DNA of 48,581 bases, from the NCBI GenBank assembly GCA_046565765.1, contig JBKHXX010000050.1, positions 1-48,581 of the forward strand, in the 5' to 3' direction. The notes under the pieces are model-generated. The model had not been told where the DNA came from. It was given only the letters and a program-made list of their open reading frames with translations, and made no database searches. Below, in pieces: positions 7,039 to 15,556 of the stretch (within the stretch, counting starts at the first letter, position 1; every line of letters starts with the position of its first letter). This stretch comes from JBFMCT01 sp046565765. GTDB lineage: Bacteria > Actinomycetota > Acidimicrobiia > Acidimicrobiales > AC-14. A program made the translations under genes and the position numbers.

Positions 7039-7357
7039 CCGGCGATGGTAGCCCTCGCCCCGACCGGGGCGGGGGCGAGCTGCATATCGCGAAACCGTGG
7101 CTAGAGCCCGAGCGAGCAGAGGGCGGCGACCGCGCCGGCGCCCCGACCGTGGCCCAGACGCGAAGAAGCGGCCTCCGAAGGGCCGCGAAAAAGGGGCGAG
7201 AAGGGGCCTCGACTGGCGGAGGCCCCTTCTCGGGAGGGGGTTTGCACCGCAGAGTGGTGCACCCCTCGTCTACCCGGGACCGAAAACCGCCAAACCAGCT
7301 TTTTCCCGATTTTTCCGGGAAGGTTTGTCGGCGACCCGGGCGGGGCACTTCCCGACC
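7039..7357. other. Divergent intergenic region with strong RNA-type hairpins, possible ncRNA
   Basis: These 319 bases separate the minus-strand BNR gene from the plus-strand small gene at 7358 and hold no convincing ORF. They hold a 6-bp dyad CGCCCC/GGGGCG (7056-7071) and a perfect 14-bp stem (CGAGAAGGGGCCTC at 7197-7210 with its complement at 7219-7232). Next come a compound hairpin (GAGGGG 7234-7239 with CCCCTC 7262-7267, and inner TGCACC/GGTGCA) and two T-runs (about 7300-7304 and 7311-7315). This pattern suggests a structured transcript on the plus strand, such as a small RNA or a leader. It does not match any RNA family I can name (RNase P, tmRNA and 6C were considered). Confidence 0.4.
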
Positions 7358-7558
7358 ATGACGTTGCTGCTGTTGATCCTGCTCCTGGTCGTCGTGCTGG
7401 CCGTGGTCGGTGGCATCAGCGGGCCCACGTACTACCGCCGCCGCCCCCGCCGGGTCGTCGAGGAGACGGTCTACGAGCGCCGGCCCACGGTGGTCGAGGA
7501 GATCGTCGAGGAGGACGAGGTCCTGCCCCCGCCCCGCCGCCGGGTGGTCGACTATTGA
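7358..7558 (+). CDS. Small single-pass membrane protein with charged Val/Glu/Arg tail
   Basis: This 66-aa protein has a very hydrophobic N-terminal segment (TLLLLILLLVVVLAVVGG, residues 2-19), then 'GPTYYRRRPRR' and an alternating acidic/basic tail (VVEE, RRPTVVEEIVEEDEV, PPPRRRVVDY). ATG at 7358 is preceded by the structured intergenic region. No family is recognised. The frame is also open upstream, but that part is low-complexity Arg-rich and unlikely to be translated. It overlaps the next small gene by four bases (TTGA), so they probably form a two-gene unit. Confidence 0.6.
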   Translation: MTLLLLILLLVVVLAVVGGISGPTYYRRRPRRVVEETVYERRPTVVEEIVEEDEVLPPPRRRVVDY

Positions 7559-7701
7559 GCCCGGTCCAGGCGCCCGACCGGCCGCCCCGGGCGGTCGGCA
7601 CCGGCCCCTCCCCGCACCCCCTCAGCCCCCTCCTGGTGACCGCCGCCCTCGCCGCCCTCATCGCCCTCGTCTGGGTCCTGGCCTGGACCGCCGTGCTCTA
7701 G
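7555..7701 (+). CDS. Very small membrane protein (48 aa)
   Basis: TTG at 7555 overlaps the TGA of the preceding gene (TTGA) and opens a 48-codon frame ending in TAG at 7699-7701. The product has a Pro-rich N-terminal third and one clear transmembrane helix (LLVTAALAALIALVWVLAW). The overlap and the hydrophobic end favour a real translationally coupled peptide. The length is too short for a family assignment, and a chance frame in GC-rich DNA is possible. Confidence 0.4.
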   Translation: MSPVQAPDRPPRAVGTGPSPHPLSPLLVTAALAALIALVWVLAWTAVL

Positions 7702-7711
7702 GCAGACCGCT

Positions 7712-7764
7712 CGTTTCGGGGAGTCGCAGCCACGCCGAGGGTGGCCGGGGCGCCCCAAAAGGGG
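7712..7764. terminator. Bidirectional hairpin, copy 2 of the dispersed palindrome
   Basis: CGTTTCGGGG (7712-7721), an inner GCCAC/GTGGC stem (7729-7733/7741-7745) and CGCCCCAAAAGG downstream repeat the plan of the element at 3445-3495, with mismatches in the outer 3' arm. Again it lies between a plus gene end (7701) and a minus gene end (7771). Confidence 0.55.
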
Positions 7765-7770
7765 ATCGGG

Positions 7771-10314
7771 CTACTCGGTGCTGATGGCGGACAGCACGTC
7801 GAGGCGGGCCGCCCGCCGGGCCGGCCCCACCGCGGCGACGACGCCCGCCACCGCGGCCACGGCCACGTAGGTCCCCAGCCGGCCGCCGGGGACGACCAGG
7901 GCGTCGATGCCCTCGTCGGCCAGGGCCATCACCAGCGCCCAGCCGAAGAGCACGCCCACGGCCAGGCCCAGCACCGCGCCCAGCACGGACGTGATCACCG
8001 ACTCGCCCCGCACCATCGACCGCACCTGCCGGCGGGACATGCCCACCGCCCGCAACAGGCCCAGCTCCCGGGTCCGTTCGAACACGGAGAGTGCCAGCGT
8101 GTTCACGATCCCGAAGAAGGCGATGATCAGGGCCAGGCCCAGCAGGGCGGAGATGAGCCCCACCAGCTGGTTGACCTGGTCCCGTTGCTGCTGCTTGGTC
8201 TCGGCCTGGTCCCGGACGGTCACGTTGGGGTAGTCCTCGGCCACCCGCTCCACCGCCGCCCGTGACGCGGCCGGCGGCACGCCCGGAGCGGCCCTGGCCA
8301 GCACCACGAAGTCGAGGGGCTCGGTGTAGTTGTCGACGAACACCTCGGACGAGATCAGGTAGGACCCGAGCAGCTCGTTGCGGGCGAACGTCCCGCCGAT
8401 GCGCAGCTCCCGCTCGCCGGTACGGGCGAACGTCACCCGCAGGGTGTCGCCCACCGACAGCTCCTCGTCCTCGGCCGCGTCCTCCGAGACGAGCATCTCG
8501 CCCCGGGCCAGCGTCGAGTAGTCCCCCGACCGGAGGTCGAGGTTGAGCACCTCCCGCACGGTGGCCGGGTCGGCCGCGGTCAGGTACTTGGTGGAGTCGC
8601 CGATGCGGAACGGCCCGTTCTTGATGCCCGACACCGCCCCCAACTCGGGCTGCTCGGCCAGCCGCTGGGCCACGTCGGGGCTGATGGTGGGGAAGAACTG
8701 GTCGGTGGAGACCGTGTAGTCGGCGGCCAGCGACCGCTCGAAGATCCCGGTGGCCGATTCCGCCACCGAGGCGGCCAGCACGCTCACGCACCCCACCAGC
8801 CCCAGGCCGATCATCAGGGCGGCGGCGGTGGCGGCCGTGCGGCGGGGGTTGCGCATGGCGTTCTGGCGCCCGAGCCGCCCCGCCACCCCGGCCAGCCTGG
8901 GCAGGGGGGCGCCGATGGCCCCGGCCAGGGGGCGGGCCACGAGGGGGCTGAGGACGGCCACGCCCAGGAACGTCAGCCCCGCGCCCAGCCCGACCAGCGG
9001 CAGACCGTTGTCCATGCCGCCGAACAGGCCGCCGAACAGGGCGGCCGCGCCCAGCCCGGTCACCACCGCCCCGGCGACCGACCGCCGCCGCAGCGACTCG
9101 GGGGCGGTGCTCGCCGCCCCGTCCCGCAGGGCGGCCATGGGCGGCACCTTGGACGCCCGCCTGGCCGGCCCCACCGCCGCCACCAGGGTCACGCCCACCC
9201 CCACCGCGAACGAGGCGATCACCGTCCGGGGCAGGAACTGGGTCTCGGTGGACGGCAGGTCGATGCCGAAGCTCTTGAGCAGGCCCTGGAGGCCGACCGC
9301 GACCAGGACGCCCAGCCCCAGGCCGACGAGCGACGAGAACAGCCCCACCGCCAGCGACTCGCCCAGCACCGACGTCAGAACCTGGCGGCGGCTGGCGCCC
9401 AGCGCCCGCAGCAGGGCCAGCTCCCGCGTGCGCTGGGCCACGAGGATCGAGAACGTGTTGAAGATGATGAAGGCGCCCACGAACAGGGAGATGCCGGCGA
9501 ACGTGAGCAGGGCGGTGCTGAAGAACCCGAGCCCGCTCTTGACCGCGTCGGCGTTCTCCTGGCCGATCTCCGTGCCGGTCAGCACCTCCACGTCGGCGGG
9601 CACGGCGTCGGCCACCCGCTGGCGCAGCTCGGGCACGGTCACGCCCTCGCCCGCCACCACGTCCACGGTGTCGAACGCCCCCTCCTTGCCGAACAGCCGC
9701 TGGGCGGTCGGCGTGTCGAAGATGGCCAGCGTGGCGCCGGCCAGGTTGTCCGCCTCGCCGAAGCCGGCCGTTCCCACCAGGGTGAACTCCTGGCTGCCCG
9801 AGCGGGTCAGCACCCGTACCCGCTGGCCCAGCTCGAAGTCGTGCTCACGAGCGGTCACCGCGTCGAACATGACCTCGCCGGCCGCCGCCGGCGCCCGCCC
9901 GGTCCGCACCTCGAGCGGGTTGAGCTCCTCGACCTGGCCCCAGTTGAACCCCAGGTTGGGGGCGCCCCCGGTGCTGACCGCCTTTCCTTCCCTGTCCACG
10001 GGCTGGGCGTAGCCGCCCACGCTCCCCTCCACCCGGGCCACCCCGGGCACCCGGCCGACCAGGTCGACCAGGGAGGCGGGCACCGTGTCGCGCTGGGCCT
10101 CGACGGGGGCGTCGTCGCCGAAGCCCGACCTGGCCCGCACGCTGACGTCCACCCCGGCCGTGACCTCGGCGAACACGTTGTCGAAGGTGTGGTTGATGGT
10201 GTCGGTGAGCACGAACGTGCCCGCCACGAAGGCCACGCCCAGCACGACCGACAGGGCGGTCAGGGCCAGGCGGAGCTTGTGGGCCAGCAGCCCCTTGAGG
10301 GTGGCGCGGCCCAC
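7771..10314 (-). CDS. ABC transporter permease, duplicated FtsX/MacB type
   Basis: This 847-aa inner-membrane protein has one N-terminal transmembrane segment (LALTALSVVLGVAFVAGTFVL), a large periplasmic-type core domain (about residues 45-250) and three transmembrane helices forming the first FtsX domain. A second hydrophobic block, a second extracytoplasmic domain and a C-terminal FtsX domain follow. The repeated signature TRELALLRALGASRRQV (first half) and TRELGLLRAVGMSRRQV (second half) is diagnostic of the LolCE/MacB-like permease family. These permeases act as mechanotransmitters that export lipoproteins, peptides or drugs. The GTG start lies one base after the ATPase stop at 10316. The stop is followed by the palindrome at 7712-7764. 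Confidence 0.9.
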   Translation of the reverse strand: MGRATLKGLLAHKLRLALTALSVVLGVAFVAGTFVLTDTINHTFDNVFAEVTAGVDVSVRARSGFGDDAPVEAQRDTVPASLVDLVGRVPGVARVEGSVGGYAQPVDREGKAVSTGGAPNLGFNWGQVEELNPLEVRTGRAPAAAGEVMFDAVTAREHDFELGQRVRVLTRSGSQEFTLVGTAGFGEADNLAGATLAIFDTPTAQRLFGKEGAFDTVDVVAGEGVTVPELRQRVADAVPADVEVLTGTEIGQENADAVKSGLGFFSTALLTFAGISLFVGAFIIFNTFSILVAQRTRELALLRALGASRRQVLTSVLGESLAVGLFSSLVGLGLGVLVAVGLQGLLKSFGIDLPSTETQFLPRTVIASFAVGVGVTLVAAVGPARRASKVPPMAALRDGAASTAPESLRRRSVAGAVVTGLGAAALFGGLFGGMDNGLPLVGLGAGLTFLGVAVLSPLVARPLAGAIGAPLPRLAGVAGRLGRQNAMRNPRRTAATAAALMIGLGLVGCVSVLAASVAESATGIFERSLAADYTVSTDQFFPTISPDVAQRLAEQPELGAVSGIKNGPFRIGDSTKYLTAADPATVREVLNLDLRSGDYSTLARGEMLVSEDAAEDEELSVGDTLRVTFARTGERELRIGGTFARNELLGSYLISSEVFVDNYTEPLDFVVLARAAPGVPPAASRAAVERVAEDYPNVTVRDQAETKQQQRDQVNQLVGLISALLGLALIIAFFGIVNTLALSVFERTRELGLLRAVGMSRRQVRSMVRGESVITSVLGAVLGLAVGVLFGWALVMALADEGIDALVVPGGRLGTYVAVAAVAGVVAAVGPARRAARLDVLSAISTE

Positions 10315-10315
10315 G

Positions 10316-11065
10316 TCAGTCGCCGAACGACTTCATGCGGTCGAGCACCCGGTCGGCGGTGGGCTCCACCATCTCGTCCACGATCCGCCCGTCGCCCAGG
10401 AACACCACCCGGTCGGCGTAGGAGGCGGCCACCGGGTCGTGGGTGACCATCACGATGGTCTGGCCGAACTCCCGCACCGACCGGCGCAGGAACCCGAGGA
10501 TCTCGGCCGACGCCCGCGAGTCGAGGTTGCCGGTGGGCTCGTCGGCGAAGACGATCTCGGGCCGGCTGGCCAGGGCCCGGGCCGCCGCCACGCGCTGCTG
10601 CTGGCCGCCCGACAGCTCGGTGGGGCGGTGCGACAGCCGGGGCCGCAGCCCCATGATGTCGACCACCTGGTCGAGCCAGCCCTGGTCGGGCTTCCGCCCG
10701 GCCAGGTCGAGGGGCAGGGTGATGTTCTCGATGGCCGTGAGGGTCGGCACCAGGTTGTAGGCCTGGAAGATGAACCCCACCCGGTCGCGTCGGAGGGTGG
10801 TGAGGGCCTTGTCGGGCAGGGCCGTCACCTCGGTGTCGCCGATGTAGACCTTGCCCGCGGTGACGTCGTCCAGCCCCGCCATGCAGTGCATGAGGGTGGA
10901 CTTGCCCGAGCCGGACGGGCCCATGATGGCGCTGAACCGCTTCTCGGGGAACTCGACGGTCACGCCGTCCAAGGCCCGGACGGCGGCGTCCTTCTGCCCG
11001 TAGACCTTCACCAGCTCGACGGCCCGGGCCGCGGCGCGGGTTTGCGTGGGGGATGTGGTCGTCAA
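10316..11065 (-). CDS. ABC transporter ATP-binding protein, MacB/LolD type
   Basis: This is a 249-aa nucleotide-binding subunit. It has Walker A GPSGSGKST, Q-loop FQAYNLVP, signature LSGGQQQR, Walker B IVFADEPTGNLD and H-loop THD, all in normal spacing. The sequence is closest to the LolD/MacB ATPase group (TLRRDRVGFIFQAYNL), which fits the FtsX-type permease next to it. The two subunits form a homodimeric ATPase-permease pair. TTG at 11065-11063 is chosen as start because GAGGAGG sits about six bases upstream in the mRNA. Starting further upstream would add a low-complexity Arg/Gly run. It overlaps nothing and is one base from the permease. Confidence 0.92.
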   Translation of the reverse strand: MTTTSPTQTRAAARAVELVKVYGQKDAAVRALDGVTVEFPEKRFSAIMGPSGSGKSTLMHCMAGLDDVTAGKVYIGDTEVTALPDKALTTLRRDRVGFIFQAYNLVPTLTAIENITLPLDLAGRKPDQGWLDQVVDIMGLRPRLSHRPTELSGGQQQRVAAARALASRPEIVFADEPTGNLDSRASAEILGFLRRSVREFGQTIVMVTHDPVAASYADRVVFLGDGRIVDEMVEPTADRVLDRMKSFGD

Positions 11066-11156
11066 CTCAGCCTCCTCTGACCAGCGGCGTCCCCCACGCC
11101 CCGGTCGCACCTGGAAACGGCCATTGTGCCCCGGCGCCGCCGGCTGGTGGCCGCGA

Positions 11157-13670
11157 TTACGCCAGATTGACCTCGACCGAGAACGAGCCGGCTTCCTCGA
11201 GAACGAGCTCGGCCACGCGGCCGGCTTCGCGCACGTCCGACTCCACCTGGGCCAGGGCGGCCAGCCGGTCGGAGCTGTCGCGGACGACGGTGCGGGCGAC
11301 GTCGGCCCGCATGGAGGCCTTGGCCGCCGTCTTGGCCTTGCGGATCTCCCCCAGGACGGCCGCCGCCACGTCGAGGAGCACCGGCTCCCCGTCGACCGCC
11401 TCCGCCTCGGGCCACGCGGCCCGGTGGACCGATCCCTCCTGCCACCAGGACCAGACCTCCTCGGTGACGAACGGGAGGATGGGGGCGAACAGCCGCAGCA
11501 TCGTGTGGAGGGCGGTGCGCAACGCGACCCGGGCCGAGTCGGCGGCGGCCTCGCCCTGGGACCCGTAGGCCCGGCCCTTGACCAGCTCGAGGTAGTCGTC
11601 GCAGAACGACCAGAAGAACGACTCGGTGCGCTCCAGGGCCCGGGCGTAGTCGTAGCCGTCGAAGGCGGCGGTGGCCTCGCCGACCAGCGTGGCCAGGCGG
11701 GCCAGGAGGGCCGAGTCGAGCGGCTCGCTGACAGCGGCGGCGGCAGCCGGTTCGGGGAACGAGAGGACGAACTTGGAGGCGTTGAGCACCTTGATGGCCA
11801 GGCGGCGCCCGACCTTCATCTGCCCCTCGTCGAAGGCGGTGTCGACGCCGGGCCGGCCCGAGGACGCCCAGTAGCGGACGGCATCCGACCCGTGCTGCTC
11901 GAGCAGGCCCATGGGGGTGACCACGTTGCCCTTGGACTTGGACATCTTCTTGCGGTCGGGGTCGAGGACCCAGCCCGAGATGGCCGCGTTCGACCACGGC
12001 AGCGACCCGTGCTCGTAGTGGGAGCGGACGATCGTGGAGAACAGCCAGGTGCGGATGATCTCGTGGGCCTGGGGCCGCAGGTCCATGGGGAAGACCCGCT
12101 CCCACCGGCCGGCCGCCGCGCCCTCCTCCTCCCACGCCCCCGCGATCTGCGGCGTGAGCGACGACGTGGCCCACGTGTCCATCACGTCGGGGTCGCCGGT
12201 GAACCCGTTCGGCTTGTCCCGCTGGTCGGGGTCGTACCCGTCCGGGGTGTCGGTGGACGGGTCGACCGGCAGCCGCGCCTCGGCGGCCAGCAGCGGCCGG
12301 TCGGTGAGCGGCTCCCCGTCGTCGCCGAGCGGGTACCAGACCGGGAAGGGGACGCCGAAGAACCGCTGGCGCGAGACGAGCCAGTCGCCGTTGAGGCCGT
12401 TGACCCACGACTCGTAGCGGGCCCGCATGTAGGGCGGGTGCCACTGGAGCTCCCGGCCCCGCTCCAGCAGCTGGTCGCGGACGTCCATGGTCTTGAAGAA
12501 CCACTGGCGCGACGTGACGATCTCCAGCGGCCGGTCGCCCTTCTCGTAGAACTTGACCGCGTGGGTGATGGGCTTGGCCTCGCCGATCAGCCTCCCTTCG
12601 TCGCCCAGCATCTCGACCATGGCGGTGCGGGCCTGCTTGGCCGTGCGCCCCCGCAGCCGGTCCCACGCCGGGCCGTCCTCCACGCCGGCCGGCGGCGCGT
12701 CGACGATCCGCCCGTCCCGGCCGACGATGGCCCGGGTGGCCAGGCCCAGCTCCCGCCACCACTGGACGTCGGTGGTGTCGCCGAACGTGCAGATCATGGC
12801 CAGGCCCGTCCCCTTGGACGGCTCGGCCAGGGGGTGGGCGTGGATGGGGACCTCGACCCCGAACACGGGGGTACGAGCCCGGGTGCCGAACAGGGTGAAG
12901 TACCGCTTGTCGTCGGGGTGGGCGACGAGGGCCACGCACGCGGCCAGCAGCTCGGGCCGGGTGGTGTCGACGTCCAGCGGCTGGCCGTCGGGCCCGGTGA
13001 ACCGCAGGCGGTGGTAGGCCGACGACTGCTCCCGGTCCTCCAGCTCGGCCTGGGCCACGGCCGTCTGGAAGTCGACGTCCCAGAGGGTGGGCGCCAGCGA
13101 CTGGTAGGCCAGGCCCCGCTCCAGCATGCGCAGGAAGGCCCGCTGGGAGACGCGCTGGGCCTCGGGCCCGATCGTCGTGTACGTCATCGACCAGTCGACC
13201 GACAGGCCGAGGTGCCGCCACAGGTCCTCGAAGGCCTGCTCGTCGGAGGCGGTCAGCCGCTCGCACAGTTCGATGAAGTTGGGGCGGGAGATCGCCACCG
13301 GCGGCTTGGGCGGCGTCTCCGGCGGCTCGAACCCCGGGTCGAAGGGGAGGCTGGGGTCGCAGCGCACCCCGTAGTAGTTCTGCACCCGCCGCTCGGTGGG
13401 GAGGCCGTTGTCGTCCCACCCCATCGGGTAGAAGACCGCCTTGCCCCGCATCCGCTGGAAGCGGGCGATGGTGTCGGTGTGGGTGTAGGAGAAGACGTGC
13501 CCCACGTGCAGCGACCCGCTGACGGTGGGCGGGGGCGTGTCGATGGCGTAGACCTGCTCACGGGGAGCCGAGGAGTCGAACCGGTAGGTGCCGTCGGCCT
13601 CCCACTGCGCGTCCCACTTCGCCTCGAGCCCCTCCAGGGTCGGTTTTTCGGGGACGTCGGCCGGTGGCAT
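11157..13670 (-). CDS. valS: Valine--tRNA ligase
   Basis: This 837-aa class I aminoacyl-tRNA synthetase charges tRNA-Val in the cytoplasm. It has the HIGH-type motif SGSLHVGH near residue 49, the valine-pocket region 'GWDDNGLPTERRV', an editing (CP1) domain with 'DVDTTRPELLAACVALVAHP', 'WATSSLTP' in the core, the KMSKS motif 'DRKKMSKSKGN' around residue 580 and an anticodon-binding domain. A short C-terminal arm ends with 'VEVNLA'. Its length is typical of the shorter actinobacterial type. ATG at 13670-13668 is preferred over upstream in-frame codons because a TANNNT box lies six bases before it. The gene is divergent from cysS with only 17 bases between the start codons. Confidence 0.95.
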   Translation of the reverse strand: MPPADVPEKPTLEGLEAKWDAQWEADGTYRFDSSAPREQVYAIDTPPPTVSGSLHVGHVFSYTHTDTIARFQRMRGKAVFYPMGWDDNGLPTERRVQNYYGVRCDPSLPFDPGFEPPETPPKPPVAISRPNFIELCERLTASDEQAFEDLWRHLGLSVDWSMTYTTIGPEAQRVSQRAFLRMLERGLAYQSLAPTLWDVDFQTAVAQAELEDREQSSAYHRLRFTGPDGQPLDVDTTRPELLAACVALVAHPDDKRYFTLFGTRARTPVFGVEVPIHAHPLAEPSKGTGLAMICTFGDTTDVQWWRELGLATRAIVGRDGRIVDAPPAGVEDGPAWDRLRGRTAKQARTAMVEMLGDEGRLIGEAKPITHAVKFYEKGDRPLEIVTSRQWFFKTMDVRDQLLERGRELQWHPPYMRARYESWVNGLNGDWLVSRQRFFGVPFPVWYPLGDDGEPLTDRPLLAAEARLPVDPSTDTPDGYDPDQRDKPNGFTGDPDVMDTWATSSLTPQIAGAWEEEGAAAGRWERVFPMDLRPQAHEIIRTWLFSTIVRSHYEHGSLPWSNAAISGWVLDPDRKKMSKSKGNVVTPMGLLEQHGSDAVRYWASSGRPGVDTAFDEGQMKVGRRLAIKVLNASKFVLSFPEPAAAAAVSEPLDSALLARLATLVGEATAAFDGYDYARALERTESFFWSFCDDYLELVKGRAYGSQGEAAADSARVALRTALHTMLRLFAPILPFVTEEVWSWWQEGSVHRAAWPEAEAVDGEPVLLDVAAAVLGEIRKAKTAAKASMRADVARTVVRDSSDRLAALAQVESDVREAGRVAELVLEEAGSFSVEVNLA

Positions 13671-13675
13671 CGACG

Positions 13676-13682
13676 TACGGTA
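13676..13682. promoter_or_regulatory. Overlapping bidirectional -10 boxes for leaderless valS and cysS
   Basis: The 17 bases between the two ATG codons contain TACGGT on the plus strand (13676-13681) and TACCGT on the minus strand (13682-13677). They share five bases, and each is exactly six bases from its own ATG. Both match the TANNNT -10 consensus, and the spacing predicts transcripts starting at or next to the start codon. The -35 regions would lie inside the opposite coding sequence. Confidence 0.6.
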
Positions 13683-13687
13683 ACCGG

Positions 13688-15052
13688 ATGCTGCACCTCC
13701 ACGACACCGCATTAGGGCAGGTCGCCGCCCTCCGGCTGCGCGAAGAGGGGCGGGTGTCGATGTACGTGTGCGGCCCCACCGTCTACGGCCCGCCCCACCT
13801 CGGCCACGGCCGGTTCTCGCTGGTGTTCGACGTGCTCCGCCGCTACCTGGAGTGGTCCGGCCTGGGCGTCACCTACGTGTCCAACATCACCGACATCGAC
13901 GACAAGATCATCGCCCGGGCGGTGGAGGAGGGCCGGCCCGCGGCCGAGGTGGCAGTGGAGTACGAGGCGGTCTGGTACGACGCCATGGAGGGGCTGAACG
14001 TCCGCCGCCCCGACCACGACCCCCACGCCACCGCCTACGTCGACCACATGGTCGACCTGGTCGCCGGGCTGGAGGGGGCGGGCGCCGCGTACTCGACCTC
14101 CGACGGCGTGTACCTGGCCGTCGAGAACGTGCCCGGCTACGGCCTGCTGGCCCGCCAGTCCCTCGACAGCCTGAAGGCCGGGGCCGGCGAGCGGGCCATC
14201 GTCGGCAGCGACGAGAAGCGCTCGCCCCTCGACTTCGCCCTCTGGAAGCTGGCCAAGCCCGACGAGCCGAGCTGGCCGTCGCCGTGGGGCGCGGGCCGGC
14301 CCGGCTGGCACACCGAGTGCGTGGTCATGTCCCTCGACCTGCTGGGCGACGGCTTCGACATCCACGGCGGCGGCCAGGACCTCGCCTTCCCCCACCACGA
14401 GAACGAACGGGCCCAAGCCGTGGCGGCGGGGCGGACGTTCGCCCGCCACTGGGCCCACAACGGCTTCGTGGTCACGGGCGGGGAGAAGATGTCGAAGTCG
14501 TTGGGCAACGTGATGAACCTCACCGAGCTACTGGCCACGTCCGACCCGCGCGCCTACCGGCTGCTCGTCCTCCAGTCCCATTGGAGGGCACCGGTCGACG
14601 TGACCGAGGCGAGCGTGGAGGCTGCGGTCAACGCCCTGTCCGGCCTCGACGACTTCGCCCGCCGCACGACCGGCCTGCCCTCCCACGCCGCCGCCGACGC
14701 CGCCCTGCTGGCCCGCTTCCGGGAGCGGATGGACGACGACCTCGACACGCCGGGCGCCATGGCCGCCGTCTTCGAGGGGGTGCGGGCCGCCAACCGGGCC
14801 CTCGACGCAGGGGACAACGACGGGGCGGCCCGGCTCGCCGCGGCGGTGCGGGAGGCGGCCTCCGCCGTCGGCCTGCCCCTCGCCGGCAAGGACGTGGCGC
14901 CGCCCGAGGTCACCGCCCTGGTCGAGCGCCGGGAGGCCGCCCGCAAGGCTCGCGACTGGGCCGCGTCGGACGCCTTGCGGGACGAGATCGGGGCGGCCGG
15001 ATGGGCCGTGGAGGACACTCCGCAGGGGCCTCGTGTGCACCGGAGGCCGTGA
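13688..15052 (+). CDS. cysS: Cysteine--tRNA ligase
   Basis: This 454-aa class I synthetase charges tRNA-Cys. The N-terminal 'MYVCGPTVYGPPHLGHGR' contains the zinc-ligand Cys and the HIGH variant HLGH. 'WHTECVVMS' and 'GGGQDLAFPHHENERAQ' supply the remaining zinc ligands (Cys, His, Glu), and 'GGEKMSKSLGN' is the KMSKS loop. The helical C-terminus with 'LVERREAARKARDWAASDALRDEI' is typical of CysS. ATG at 13688 gives the normal 'MLHLHDTALG' start; an upstream in-frame GTG would run into the valS start. The related mycothiol ligase MshC was considered, but it lacks this C-terminal domain. Transcription probably begins at the ATG itself. Confidence 0.95.
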   Translation: MLHLHDTALGQVAALRLREEGRVSMYVCGPTVYGPPHLGHGRFSLVFDVLRRYLEWSGLGVTYVSNITDIDDKIIARAVEEGRPAAEVAVEYEAVWYDAMEGLNVRRPDHDPHATAYVDHMVDLVAGLEGAGAAYSTSDGVYLAVENVPGYGLLARQSLDSLKAGAGERAIVGSDEKRSPLDFALWKLAKPDEPSWPSPWGAGRPGWHTECVVMSLDLLGDGFDIHGGGQDLAFPHHENERAQAVAAGRTFARHWAHNGFVVTGGEKMSKSLGNVMNLTELLATSDPRAYRLLVLQSHWRAPVDVTEASVEAAVNALSGLDDFARRTTGLPSHAAADAALLARFRERMDDDLDTPGAMAAVFEGVRAANRALDAGDNDGAARLAAAVREAASAVGLPLAGKDVAPPEVTALVERREAARKARDWAASDALRDEIGAAGWAVEDTPQGPRVHRRP

Positions 15053-15062
15053 GGCGCCGTGC

Positions 15063-15068
15063 TAGGGT
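15063..15068 (+). promoter_or_regulatory. Possible -10 box for the cold-shock gene
   Basis: TAGGGT lies 11 bases after the cysS stop and would give an untranslated leader of about 80 bases before the cold-shock gene. Long leaders are usual for cold-shock genes. No good -35 match is seen, so this is tentative. Confidence 0.3.
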
Positions 15069-15151
15069 CACCGTCCCGAGGAAGTGCTGAACCCGTGGTC
15101 CGGCGCGTCCTCGCGGTAGGTGATTTGCGTCGACAAAGGGGGATCGCCGAG

Positions 15152-15361
15152 GTGGCGACCGTCATGGGTACGGTGAAGTGGTTCAACGCCGAGAAGGGGT
15201 TCGGGTTCATCGCCCAGCCCGACGGGGGCGGCGACGTCTTCGTCCACCACTCGGCCATCGAGATGAGCGGGTACCGCACCCTCGAGGAGGGCCAGCAGGT
15301 CTCGTTCGAGGTGCAACAGGGGCCGAAGGGCCTCATGGCAACCAACGTCAAGCCAGTGTAG
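15152..15361 (+). CDS. Cold-shock domain protein (CspA family)
   Basis: This 69-aa single cold-shock domain protein binds single-stranded RNA/DNA and melts structure in mRNA. The RNP1 motif KGFGFI and RNP2-type VFVHHSAI are intact, as are the start 'GTVKWFNAEKGFGFI' and the end 'GPKGLMATNV'. GTG at 15152 is preferred (giving MATVMGTVKWF) because a GGGGG ribosome-binding stretch lies nine bases upstream. ATG at 15164 would give a 65-aa product and cannot be excluded. A hairpin terminator follows at 15441. Confidence 0.93.
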   Translation: MATVMGTVKWFNAEKGFGFIAQPDGGGDVFVHHSAIEMSGYRTLEEGQQVSFEVQQGPKGLMATNVKPV

Positions 15362-15440
15362 GTCCGGCCGTCGTCGCGGCCTCCTCTCCACACCTGCAGC
15401 ACTTCCGTCCCAGCGTCAGTACACGATCACCGAGCGGCCA

Positions 15441-15461
15441 CCTCGCCGGGCTCCGGCGAGG
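15441..15461 (+). terminator. 9-bp hairpin downstream of the cold-shock gene
   Basis: CCTCGCCGG (15441-15449) and CCGGCGAGG (15453-15461) pair perfectly around GCT. The hairpin lies 80 bases after the cold-shock stop and 96 bases before the end of the converging gene at 15557. It may serve both transcripts. No T-run is present. Confidence 0.5.
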
Positions 15462-15556
15462 CGAACGCCGAGCTCACGTCCTCCAGGCCGATACGACGGC
15501 TGACCAGCTCGTCGAGACGAAGCTCGCCCGGCGGTAGCGCTGGACGAGCCGCGCTT

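Noticed and set aside
7039..7357. RNase P RNA, tmRNA or 6C RNA in the structured intergenic region
   Set aside because: The conserved core sequences of RNase P and tmRNA were not found, and the loops lack the C-runs of 6C RNA.
13664..13687. An earlier GTG start for cysS at 13664
   Set aside because: It would overlap the valS start codon and add eight residues absent from the family. ATG 13688 has the normal N-terminus and a -10 box six bases upstream.
11046..13715. Long plus-strand open frame across valS
   Set aside because: It is antisense to a fully recognisable valyl-tRNA synthetase and has no protein-like composition.
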